A stretch of 64,000 nt of DNA from Apostichopus japonicus (Eukaryota; Echinodermata; Holothuroidea; Aspidochirotida; Stichopodidae), in the NCBI RefSeq assembly GCF_037975245.1, contig NC_092571.1, forward strand, positions 4,486,001-4,550,000, written 5' to 3'. The notes below the pieces were generated by a model. That model was given only the letters and a program-made list of their open reading frames with translations. It ran no database searches and was not told the DNA's origin. Shown in pieces: positions 38,723-48,939 of this stretch (position 1 is the first letter of the stretch; every line of letters starts with the position of its first letter). Both the position numbers and the translations under genes were made by a program.

Positions 38723-40351
38723 GGGGGCCAGTTTCACAAAGCACTAAGTCGCGTACAAGACTTAGTCCACACTTCACCAAGTAGCTTAACGGGACTTAGT
38801 CTACGACTAGACTTAGGGACTGTTCTTAGTGTATTTCTAGTCATGCGATCGAATTGGCGCCAATTTTAACCTGCTAAGTCTGCAAATATTACACTTTACA
38901 CGAACGATATCAAATACAAAAATGGCCGCACTTCAAATGATCTTAGGCTAAAGAGTTGCTGCTGGACTACGCAGAGAACGAATTTTCTGGGACCGAAATT
39001 CTCCTCTCAACAACTTCAATGATGAAGACATGCACGAGCAATATCGTTTCACGAGAAGAGGGTTGATGAGGTTGATTGACTTGCTCTCTGCGGGATTGAA
39101 TCATCCAACCAAGAGAAGTCATGCAATTGACGGACGCTTACAGATCTGCATCGCTTTACGCTTTTATGCGACCGGAACTGTACACACTGGTCACGGGGAT
39201 CATCACGGAGTGACTAAGGCGAGTGCGTGTCGGATAGTTCGGAGAGTCAGCTCTCATCTGATCATGATAAAGGGCGACGTTATTGCGTTCCCCACCACGC
39301 CACAATAAGTCTTGGCAACACAACGGGGTTTCAGCGATGTTGCGGGATTCCCTCGCATTGTGAGTACAGTGGAATGTATTCACGTTCTCCTGAAGGGTTC
39401 GCGGCTTGGGGAGGATGCCTAACTTTTATGTAAACCGAAAGCGCGTTAAGTCCATCAACGTGCAGCTCATGTGTAACAGTCATTACATAATTATTAATGT
39501 TGTTGCCCGATAGCCGGGCTCTGCGTATGACAGTAGAATCTTGCAACATATAAGCATTGGGCAGGAGTTTGAGGCCGGCAACAAACAAGGTATCCTGATT
39601 GGAGACAGTGGATACCCACTGAAGCCTTGGCTGATGACCCCCATCGCAGAACCGCAATCACCCGCCGAAATCTCATATAACAGGTATGAAGGCTATGTCA
39701 CGAAGGAGGTTAATTTGGGGACGAGTTTTTTCTTCCTGATAAGCGGGCGGGTCATCATTTATGGCCGGGGAGTGGGGTGTGACGAAGTTGTAACCATATT
39801 AATAGTGAATTTATATTCTAAAGGGAGCAACTGGGGCACTTTTCATTCTCGAAAGAGGCACTTTTTACATTTTTCGAAAAGGTGGGGGCAGATATGTCCC
39901 GTTACCCTACCTCCCCCTCCCCCCCCCCCCCCACCTCCAGTTCCAACACCCCTGGATATCATTTACCATTAAATATTTAGTGACCAAAAATATAACAGTT
40001 TGAGGTCGTCTGAATCCTGTTTAGATTTTTTTACCAATAGAAATTCTCCATTCATCTCAAATCACAGAGCTCATCCCAGAACTAGGGTATTCATCGAACA
40101 GGTCAATTGACAGCTCAAAATGAAGTTCCCGTGTATCATGGTTGGATTGCATATTGGACCCAAGCAAGCGTGCCGAACGATTGTTGCATGTGATGTCCTC
40201 CAATTTGGCTAAAGATATGCAGGAACCAGACAATGAGATAAGCCAGCACCTTCCAGATGATCCACAGGCAGAGATCTACCCAAGGGCAGCTCGAGCGGCT
40301 GGATTAGCAATAAGGGCCCAGATTGCTCAGGAAATTCACAGCAGGCTGTAA
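38723..40351 (+). mobile_element. PIF/Harbinger element, left end and transposase
   Basis: The left end GGGGGCCAGTTTCACAAAG followed by repeated GACTTAGTC motifs has the look of Harbinger-type termini, and a related inverted end lies at 53915-53936. No matching right end is found after the transposase, so the element is probably truncated or rearranged. Confidence 0.55.
38922..40351 (+). pseudogene. Harbinger (HARBI1-type) transposase, inactivated
   Basis: From the ATG at 38922 the frame reads MAALQMILG, a stop, then RRERIFWDRNSPLNNF, YRFTRRGLMRLIDLL, and QICIALRFYATGTVHTG, the conserved N-terminal half of HARBI1-like DDE transposases. After FPTTPQ and a second stop it continues GFSDVAGFPRIVSTVECIHV, where the family has the first catalytic Asp in a CIDGTH-like motif; here that Asp is a Cys. 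From 39541, QEFEAGNKQGILIGDSGYP and KPWLMTPI match the second catalytic region (GDSGYP). The C-terminus at 40142-40351 contains ARAAGLAIRAQIAQE. At least three nonsense or frameshift lesions make it dead. Confidence 0.85.
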
Positions 40352-40775
40352 ACTGCCTTTTACAGTTTCTGTGTTAAAGAACTGGCAATTTCGAATTCCA
40401 AAAACATGATTACAATAAGATTTAACCGAATTTCATCTAACAAAAGCTGTGTTTATTTACCTTTATCAACTCAGTCAATATGATAAATATTAGGAAATTT
40501 AGAGAAACTAATGTAACACATCCTTTAAGAACCAGCATGTGCTTGTAATGTAACCTCAACATGCAGTTGATCAAGGGAAGAGGGGTTCAACTTCTGCAAT
40601 GAGTCGACAACTTTTGCGTGGATATAAGTACAAGTATACCAAAATGAATACAAACACAATAGTTTCCTAGTAACCCTCGGGGTAAATACTATATAGTGAC
40701 CATAAAGTAGAAGATGGATCAAAAGTAAGAAAACGCATAACTTAAATAATCAGTAACAGTCCACTAAACCTGCAG

Positions 40776-40778
<3 letters not shown>

Positions 40779-40848
<70 letters not shown>

Positions 40849-40866
40849 TAGATAGATAGATATATA
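40779..40866. repeat. (TA)n with a short (GATA)n end
   Basis: About 66 bases of TA followed by four GATA units. Confidence 0.95.
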
Positions 40867-41125
40867 AATGTTTCAAACATCTATATATCCATTATAATAT
40901 CTTGAGTAAATATTAACATTAAATTTCCAGTTCCGTATATAATGTGCGGTAAGTTAAATATTATTAGTCACAACGTTTGAAATACAAAACGATCCTCATA
41001 TGATTAACGTTATACTTACATCAATAAGACCATACTGTACCTACCAGGCTATCGCCTTCCCCTCAAATCAACATTCTGTTTGAGGTTTCTCGCTCTGTCC
41101 ACCGGACATAGAGCACTCTGCGCCA

Positions 41126-41127
<2 letters not shown>

Positions 41128-41173
<46 letters not shown>
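41128..41173. repeat. (TA)n microsatellite, target of the LTR element
   Basis: A TA tract directly abutting the LTR at 41174; TA sequence resumes at 45949 on the other side, so the retrotransposon landed inside a TA tract. Confidence 0.95.
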
Positions 41174-41177
<4 letters not shown>

Positions 41178-42259
41178 ACGTTGGAATGCGAGAGGTCTCG
41201 ATAACTAATTTTTAACGAGACACAAGCCTGGGTTCGTTTCCGTAAGGAACACAGACAAATTGACAAGTCTAGAGATTTTAAATGAGAACGTAAACTATAT
41301 TGAACAATGGATTTCGAACTAACAACAACAAGTGGTAATTACAAATATATAGAAAATTACTCATAACTTAACAAGATAGGATACACTTTAAAATACGCTG
41401 GTCTCTTCCAACGGCGATATCCCTCAGCGGCCACGACCTCGATGACGACGATTCTCGGTCCGTTGTACCGCGAAATTCACTGGTCCTCAACGAAGTTTCT
41501 CGCGATCCCAGAAACAGCAGTCACCTTCTTTCCGGCGATGCTCCAAAATAGAAGACGGACTTCCAGCCACAATAGAGTGAAGCACAAGTCGAACTTCTCG
41601 CCGACTAAATATTACCAGAGTCAGTCCAAAATCAGCTTTATAGCCACCAACTCCTGGCGTAACGAACTTCCTCAACGGAGACAGAAATTCTTCACCTTCT
41701 CCGAAATAAACACTGGAAAACTGTACTTTCACAGTAAAGTCCTCTTCAAACTTCTGAATGGAAGTGTAGAATCAATCTTGGTATTGATATCTCAATCCCT
41801 CAGAAAGTACTGGCAGTTGAGCACTGACGATATATAGTAGAATGGTATAATCTGTGTCGTCGCTTGTATTCGTTCAGAAACTGAGAAACTCTCCGATCTG
41901 GGCGGGCTTTTATATACGATTCGCCATGTCAAGAATCCTCCAGATCTTTCTCGATACACCTGACCCAGTTTCTCCATTCTTGGAAGTCCTTTGCATATCT
42001 AGCGAACGTTCCAGAGAATCCACGAAGATTGCACAGCTTACACGCGATTTCACGTAAAGCGACGTTAACCCGAGACCAGCGTGTCATCATAAGGAATATA
42101 CCAGAACAATCGTGTATTATAACATTCTGACACGGTAACCCGACCTAATTTCTCAAATACTGATTTATCACGTAGGCAATTTTAAATACTTTCTATCATA
42201 TAACATTAGGTTTCTCATTAGCAGTAACTAGCGTTAGGCTACATTGGGCCCTCGTAACA
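41174..42259 (-). repeat. 3' LTR, 1086 bases
   Basis: Nearly identical to the 5' LTR except for about 293 extra bases between ~41776 and 42068 that the other LTR lacks. Open frames inside it are shared by both LTRs and are not genes. Confidence 0.9.
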
Positions 42260-42489
42260 CCCTCCCCATTAAAGGAAAGTTTGAATGTAATGAAAACTTT
42301 CTTATCTCTTACATTCTGTTATATCTTATCACATACTATATCATAAAATATGAACTTTGTTACACTTGAACAAATTTTCGTTAAACATTCATCAAACAAC
42401 TTTTAAGTTATGCATAATAAATAATTCTGAGTGTTCTTTATACACATGCATAGTAACATTATATTTGTCTTGTCATATATACAATAAAT

Positions 42490-44973
42490 TTATGTGAATC
42501 TGGACAAAGCATCTGCCATCACATTGTCTTTTCCTTTAATGTGCCTCACATCAAGATTGTACTCTTGTAAAGTTAAACTCCATCTCATTAATCTTTGATT
42601 CTTATTCTTCATTCTATGTATGAAAGTGAGAGGATTATGATCAGTGAACACAAGCACAGGGTAGACAGTAGTATGCAAATATACATCGAAATGTTGCAGT
42701 GATAACAAGAGTGCAAGACATTCCTTTTCAATAGTTGAATAATTCCTGGTTTGAACAGTCTGTTCTTTGCATTTTTGTCATACCATTGTTTCATTTTGGC
42801 TTGACCTTGCTCCAAATTTGTCTGCCTGATCTCGTTTTAGGGAGAGGACCAACGCAATCTATAATGACTCTACTAAAAGGCTCATCAAAAGCAGGGATTG
42901 GTTTCAAAGGTGCAGGCGGTATTTTCTGGTTGGGCTTCCCAACCACCTGACATGTATGGCACGACCTACAGTAATCAGCCACATCACTCCGGATTTTGGG
43001 CCACCAAAAATGTTTTAGAATCCTATCACAGGTTTTCCTGACGCCTAAATGTTCTGCCATTGGACTGTCATGGGCCATGCTCATGACGTCAGTGTGGTAC
43101 ACCTTGGGTACAACAATTTGGTGCACCACTTGCCATTCCTCATCTGCAGGTGCATCTAGCGGTCGCCATTTTCTCATTACCACACCATTTTGTTTGTAGA
43201 AGCAGACAGGGTTATTCTCCGCTTCTTGTGGGGTCACTGCCCCTTTTACTAAATCTATCAGTTCAGGGTCACGACTTTGTTCTAAAATCAAATTGTTGCG
43301 ACTCAAAGGATGTTCTTTTTCTACCTTTTGGGTATCTCCCGAATTACTTTCTGTGTCATTCAACACCTTAAAAAATGTGTCTTCCAAATTGAAGACATCA
43401 CCCTGACAGCTCTCAGACTCCTCCACTTCCGAGACTGCCTTTTTACTCATTGCCCTAGTCATTACACACGCAGGAAATATTTCATCTTCCTCGTGGCTAC
43501 TAACATTGGAGGGCGTATTTGTAACAATGGGGTTAGGGAGAACCTTATCCCCTGCCAGGTCATTTCCAAGCATCATGGAGACACCTTTTATCGGCAATTC
43601 CGACATAACACCAACCAGCACTTGGCCGGACACCAAACCACACTCTAGGGTTACTCTGTGTAAGGGAACACTGATAATCTCCATCTTTATCCCATGGATT
43701 AATGCACACATTCCAGTCGAACTCTGTTCACCAAAGGGCAACGTTTCTTCTAAAATGAGCGACTGTGAACAACCTGTGTCCCTAAAAATCTTAATTTGTT
43801 GGGGCGAAAAATCATCACTTATTGATATGCTACCCTCCATAATGAATGGTTGGAATACCTTATTCACTTGATTTTTAGCAAATTCCTTCTTTTGGATTTC
43901 TTTGTCAATTCGATTCGAATTCCTCTGTGAGGCAACATATCCAACTGTATTAGGGAGTGATTTTGAGAATCCCTCCTGTTTTCTTTGAGAATTTTGATTT
44001 TGTAGCAGATAACATTGTGACATGAGATGAACAGGTTTGTTACAATTATAGCAAGTAACTTGCTTTTTGAATCCACTCCCACTTGGTGGTTTCGTGCCCC
44101 CAGAATTCCATTTGCCGCTGTTTCCCTTTGAATCGGGTGTCCCTTTTACCTCTGTGTTTATTTTAGGTTTCTGGCTCCTAGCCTGGTAAAACTTATTTGG
44201 GCTCAGTTTGTGGGTCAGGGCATAGTCATCTGCTTTCTTTGCCGCAGCATGCAAGGTGTCGATCACTCTCTCATCAATATGAGTTTTGATGTCGGGGTGG
44301 ATACATCTTTTAAATTCCTCAATCAGGAACAATTGTCGTAATTTGACAAAATTCTCCCCTACATCCTTAGAGTGGAGCCACCTATCAAACATTTGCCCCT
44401 TTATTCTGGCAAATTCTACATGTGTCTGATTATCATTTTTTCTAGCCCCTCTAAATTTCTGTCGGTATGCCTCTGGCACCAGCTCATAGGCTTTGAGGAT
44501 CGCCTGCTTCACTTCATCGTAGTTTTCACTCTTTTCCATAGGGAGAGCCGTATACACTTCCCGTGCCTTCCCAACAAAACTACTCTGTAAAAGCAGCGTC
44601 CACACCTCTTTCGGCCACTTCATATTCGCAGCCACTTTCTCAAAGTGTCTACCTCTATCTCGGTAAATTTCGGCACCAATTTAATATATCTCGAGGCATC
44701 AAAATATGATTGTGATCGAGGAGCTGACGAGGAGGATGATGAGTCAGATTCCGATTCTGTCAGAATGTCAACCTTTTCCCCCAAACATGACTCATCGAGA
44801 ATTTCTTCGTCAACTAATACATCGATCAACGCATTCTTAACAACTTGTTTCCTCGTTGCTTGCTTTACGCCTAAGCTATAATATTTGGCTAATGCCATCA
44901 AATCTGGCTTCTTTAGGCCATCAAATTTCTCCCAAGTTACATCTTTGAGAAATTCCTCTGGCTCGAACTCCAT
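42490..44973 (-). pseudogene. Gag-Pol region: Gag, protease, integrase, RNase H; RT missing
   Basis: On the minus strand, Gag begins at 44973 and shifts frame at ~44640. A CCHC zinc knuckle (CYNCNKPVHLMSQC) is at ~44050, the aspartic protease motif DTGCSQS at ~43770, and the integrase H2C2 finger (HFWWPKI, CRSCHTCQ) at ~43000. The integrase core opens with IDCVGPLP at ~42860. The core is then interrupted, with a piece of integrase C-terminus (QWYDKNAKNR) at ~42770 running straight into RNase H (TDHNPLTF, KGKDNVMADALSR) and a stop at 42490. Reverse transcriptase and most of the integrase core are deleted, so the copy cannot mobilise itself. The order integrase before RNase H is unusual for Ty3-type elements. 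Confidence 0.85.
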
Positions 44974-45034
44974 GTTCTCTCACGTTTTCTCTCTAGACAA
45001 TTTGCAAAACAATAATTCTTACAAATGAATTCCC

Positions 45035-45133
45035 TTCAAACGGATAGGTCACAAATGTTGTAAACCTTTCAAACGGATAGGTCACAAATGTTGTAAACCT
45101 TTCAAACGGATAGGTCACAAATGTTGTAAACCT
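45035..45133. repeat. Three tandem 33-base repeats in the retrotransposon leader
   Basis: Units start at 45035, 45068 and 45101, each opening TTCAAACGGATAGG, and appear identical. They lie between the primer-binding site and Gag; the core GGATAGG also appears in the primer-binding region. Confidence 0.95.
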
Positions 45134-45155
45134 TTCCCGGATAGGCCCCCAATTT

Positions 45156-45944
45156 TGTTACGATGGAATGCGAGAAGTCTCGATAACTAATTTTTAACGA
45201 GACACAAGCCTGGGTTCGTTTCCGTAAGGAACACAGACAAATTGACAAGTCTAGAGATTTTAAATGAGAACGTAAACTATATTGAACAATGGATTTCGAA
45301 CCAACAACAATAAGTGGTAATTACAAATATATAGAAAATTACTCACAAACTTAACAAGATAGGATACACTTTAAAACACGCTGGTCTCTTCCAACGGCGA
45401 TATCCCTCAGCGGCCACGACCTCGATGACGACGATTCTCGGTCCGTTGTACCGCGAAATTCACTGGTCCTCAACGAAGTTTCTCGCGATCCCAGAAACAG
45501 CAGTCACCTTCTTTCCGGCGATGCTCCAAAATAGAAGACGGACTTCCAGCCACAATAGAGTGAAGCACAAGTCGAACTTCTCGCCGACTAAATATTACCA
45601 GAGTCAGTCCAAAATCAGCTTTATAGCCACCAACTCCTGGCGTAACGAACTTCCTCAACGGAGACAGAAATTCTTCACCTTCTCCGAAATAAACACTGGA
45701 AAACTGTACTTTCACAGCAAAGTCCTCTTCAAACTTCTGAAGGAAGTGTAGAATTAACCCGAGACCAGCGTGTCATCATAAGGAATATACCAGAACAATC
45801 GTGTATTATAACATTCTGACACGGTAACCCGACCTAATTTCTCAAATACTGATTTATCACGTAGGCAATTTTAAATACTTTCTATCATATAACATTAGGT
45901 TTCTCATTAGCAGTAACTAGCGTTAGGCTACATTGGGCCCTCGT

Positions 45945-45948
<4 letters not shown>
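45156..45948 (-). repeat. 5' LTR, 793 bases
   Basis: Matches the 3' LTR except for a deletion of about 293 bases near 45748, where GTGTAGAATTAACCC joins sequences that lie apart in the other copy. Confidence 0.9.
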
Positions 45949-45975
<27 letters not shown>

Positions 45976-45978
45976 CAT

Positions 45979-46011
<33 letters not shown>

Positions 46012-46113
46012 TGATAATAATAATTTTAAAAAATACAAAGAGTTGTGAAAGGAAGTGTTCTAAGAAACCTTTATGACTGAACGAGTAGCGCACTCCCTGC
46101 TTAACTCTGAATA

Positions 46114-46145
<32 letters not shown>

Positions 46146-46248
46146 AATTGATAATAATAATTTTAAAAAATACAAAGAGTTGTGAAAGGAAGTGTTCTAA
46201 GAAACCTTTATGACTGAACGAGTAGCGCACTCCCTGCTTAACTCTGAA
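45976..46248. repeat. Tandem duplication of a ~115-base unit between AT/ATA microsatellites
   Basis: Two copies (about 45976-46108 and 46131-46248) share (AAT)n, TTGATAATAATAATTTT, AGAGTTGTGAAAGGAAG and GTAGCGCACTCCCTGC, separated by (TA)n. No coding role seen. Confidence 0.9.
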
Positions 46249-46477
46249 AATATACATAAATATATGTATCCACATTCAAAACCACCTGACTCTTGCCACT
46301 ACTTTCCCACATTTCCCCACTCATAACTCCCAGCTATCAGCCCACCCTCCACTCAAAACCTCCCATCCCTACCCTCACCCAACACCTTTTGAAACTTTTG
46401 CCTGAAAAATTGGGTATTATTATGGGTATCCTCAAACAATTTGTTGTTAAAATGAAACAAAACTGTTAGAAAACTGC

Positions 46478-47280
46478 TTATCCACTAAAGAGCCTGTGCA
46501 AGAGAATGAGTAAAAGTAAATTGACCTGACGCTTTGATCCTAGTAGGATGAATGACAAATAACAATAACAGAAGGGACAAATACACGCACAGAATACAGT
46601 CAGGTTAATGAGCAGGGTAAACACAAAAGTGATAGATGTAAGAGGATTAGTAGACAAGGGAGGGATAGAAGAAATAAACCAACAACGGGAAGAGGAGATA
46701 AACTGTAAAGGGACTAAGAGAGGATTAAGGGAAGAGGATAGGAATAAACTATTGAAGGACAAAGACAGAAAGGTGTGGAGAGAAAACGTGGAAGAGAGCT
46801 TCGAGAAGATGGGTGACAGGAGGGGGAGAGGAGTGGGGAAGCAGAAGAAAGGTTACACATGTCCTTCCTTAATGTTGAGCCCATGAGGTTAAATGGTTTG
46901 AAGGCATTGCATCCACAGTCTCTCTGGTGATTCGTACTAGGTCAGGACGGCTACCTGAAGATTCAATCCCCTATAGGGACATGTAACTAATGGTATGGTT
47001 GGGAAGGTTAAAGTGCTCTGCAATTGGGGTCTCAGTCTTCATGGTGTTGACTGTGACCACAGAACCACTTCTTGGGGATGGGTTTGGTTTCACCAACATA
47101 CTGGATGCCGCAAACTCTACAAGAGATAGATGACATTAGAGCTTGTGCAAGATATGTGACCCTTGTATCTCAAAGTACGATCACATTTGAAAGTACCATG
47201 CTGAATGGGTGTAGGGTTAGAATTCAGAGGTGGAACAGCAGCATGCACAAGAAAGTCTCAATACTTTTTTGCCAAATTTA
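46478..47280 (-). mobile_element. Penelope-like element, truncated copy
   Basis: Homologous to 57838-59068 with internal deletions. Its left end, GCTTATCCACTAAAGAGCC, continues into AGTAAATTGACCTGACG and matches the inverted sequence at the far end of the other copy. The GIY-YIG region survives only as a relic near 47060-47220. Open frames in it are non-coding repeat. Confidence 0.75.
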
Positions 47281-47504
47281 AACTATGACCTTTCCAGCTT
47301 GAACTAAAAGCTCAGTGTAAATGACACCGTTCTGTGCAATTTGATATCAATAGTCATTATATTTATTGAGTTATCTGTCGTTAAAAAATTTGAGCTGAAT
47401 AAAATTTGCCAGATCTTTTAACAAGTCCATAGATTCTTCAAACTTCAATCAAAATTTGGAAGCCCCGCCCAAACGATTATGCTCCAATTGTTTTCCGAAA
47501 TTCA

Positions 47505-47840
47505 TCAGCAAACAAGTATTAAGACTTTTAAATATTGCAGATGTGTGGAAATACATTTTAAGGTGCATTGCATGTTATTCAGCATATCTACTGCACAAGC
47601 AGATTTGTCTTTGTATATTTCATGCAGGACATCTAAAATGGAGCGGAGAACAGTTGTTTGTTCCTTTTTTGCCGCCAGTTTAGCACGCTGAATAGCCGAG
47701 AGCTCCTCCTGAATCTGGCATTGCCTCACTGCTGCAGGTCGATTTTGGAAACTCATCTGTGGTCGTAGTGGCTCTACTGGAGATGGCACAGATGGAGTTG
47801 ACATCAAGGCATATTCTGATTCATCAGAATAGAGGGTCTC
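47505..47840 (-). CDS. Terminal exon of an unrecognised gene
   Basis: On the minus strand, the acceptor TTTAATAACTCTTTCAG is followed by an open phase-0 exon of 111 codons and a stop. It starts ETLYSDESEYALMS, has a Pro/Ser-rich linker (STPSVPSPVEPLRP), then a charged, probably coiled-coil helix (QIQEELSAIQRAKLAAKKEQ) and a hydrophobic helix (LRSILDVLHEIYKD). It follows the exon 48174-48283 in matching phase. The composition recalls the C-termini of Myb/SANT-like DNA-binding proteins, many of them transposon-derived, but no diagnostic motif is visible. I do not assign a function. Confidence 0.5.
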   Translation of the reverse strand, partial: ETLYSDESEYALMSTPSVPSPVEPLRPQMSFQNRPAAVRQCQIQEELSAIQRAKLAAKKEQTTVLRSILDVLHEIYKDKSACAVDMLNNMQCTLKCISTHLQYLKVLILVC

Positions 47841-48173
47841 CTGAAAGAGTTATTAAAAAGTAATAAATAAATGAAGGATTACCTTGCTGGGTGCACAAAA
47901 CCAACAACGGGAGCGGCCCTACCTCGTACAAGAGCCCAGACAAAAACACATGTACTCGAGGGAAAAGAGAAAATCTCCTGTGCTGGGTCTGCCACACACT
48001 GGGACTAACAAAACACCACAGATTACCACTTTATGTAGTACATGGGCCCAGGTAGTAAATGGCCCAGGCCAGTAACGAGCTCTGTATAACTAGTGAAGAT
48101 GTGGCGATACCCACGGGATTGTTTGCAGGTCGATACATATGAGGTTAATGTAATGTAGGCTAATGTTCAATAC

Positions 48174-48283
48174 CTGTGAGCTTGCAATATCATCCTCAGA
48201 CAATATGCCGCAAACCACCTCTTTGGCTATCACCCCCAGAACTTTCTCATAGAGAGGATCTTCCAGCACCGGAGGACCACCAC
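48174..48283 (-). CDS. Internal exon of the same unrecognised gene
   Basis: On the minus strand, the acceptor CAATTGTTATTGCAG and the donor CACAG|GTATTG bound 110 bases, entering in phase 1 and leaving in phase 0. It encodes GGPPVLEDPLYEKVLGVIAK followed by EVVCGILSEDDIASSQ. The next exon downstream (47505-47840) begins in phase 0, so the two join without conflict. The upstream exons are not found. They would lie beyond the inverted-repeat unit that begins at 48601, which may therefore sit in an intron of this gene. Confidence 0.5.
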
Positions 48284-48600
48284 CTGCAATAACAATTGAT
48301 AATATATTAGTTAAACTTCTCAAAGTACGTTGAATTTATGAAGTTATTATTATTACTATGGCCCTCTGTCAGAAAACGCTGCCCCCTGCCATGGAAGAAT
48401 CGCCCATTTTGTTGAGGAGAAACCATCAATAGTTATATCATATAGTGCTTATGGCGTCACCTGGCCGCCCTTTAATTTAGAGGCTCCCTATTGCAAACCC
48501 CTAAAATTTGAATCTACATTCCTCAACATAAATGATTGGACAAATAGGCATTAGCTAGCAATCGACAAACCTTGCCCCCGCCCCCGCCCACCCTCTCGTT

Positions 48601-48740
48601 ATGTCCGCCATATTGGATTTCAAAATGGCCGCCATTTGAAATCTACATTTGCGATTATCTCTGGGTCAAATGCTGCTATTGACTTCATTTTGGTGTCTAA
48701 ATGTATGTTTTTTGGGGGCAAGGAATCCAATGGTACCAAT
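48601..48740 (+). repeat. Inverted repeat, left arm
   Basis: About 138 bases, opening ATGTCCGCCATATTGG and ending near AAGGAATCCAATGGTA, match the reverse complement of 52730-52866 with few differences. The arms flank the nuclease/CXC gene. Confidence 0.9.
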
Positions 48741-48775
48741 TTCACAATCCAATGCACAATCCATGCACAATTCTT

Positions 48776-48831
48776 AAGTAGGCTGAGAGGGCTGCAGCCT
48801 GGTAAGAGGCTGCAGCCCCCTCAGCCTACTT
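48776..48831. terminator. Long hairpin downstream of the nuclease/CXC gene
   Basis: Two 25-base arms (48776-48800 and 48807-48831) are complementary with one mismatch around a 6-base loop, GGTAAG. The arm contains AGGCTGCAGCC. It lies about 110 bases past the stop codon of the minus-strand gene. Calling it a terminator is only the closest label; it may be a sub-terminal structure of a mobile element or an RNA 3'-end structure. Confidence 0.5.
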
Positions 48832-48939
48832 GGTATCTGAGGCTAGGTATATATCGGTACTGAAGATACGTGTACATAAACAGTGTCATGTTAACAAGTT
48901 CAGCACTGCCACAAGTACATGTATGTTGTGGACTCATCG

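Larger units (their letters stand above)
41174..45948 (-). mobile_element. Ty3-type LTR retrotransposon, internally deleted
   Basis: A complete element bounded by two LTRs, both starting TGTTACG and ending CGTAACA. It is transcribed on the minus strand, so the 5' LTR is 45156-45948 and the 3' LTR is 41174-42259. A primer-binding site TGGGGGCCTATCCGG lies just inside the 5' LTR and a purine tract AATGGGGAGGG just inside the 3' LTR. Target duplication cannot be measured because the site is (TA)n. Confidence 0.9.

Noticed and set aside
41442-41837. Open frame of 131 codons, repeated at 45425-45751
   Set aside because: Both copies lie inside the two LTRs of the retrotransposon; identity reflects the LTR pair, not a conserved gene.
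46478-46886. Open frames on both strands near the truncated Penelope copy
   Set aside because: They correspond to the purine-rich 3' non-coding part that is also present, with different frames, at 57860-58190.
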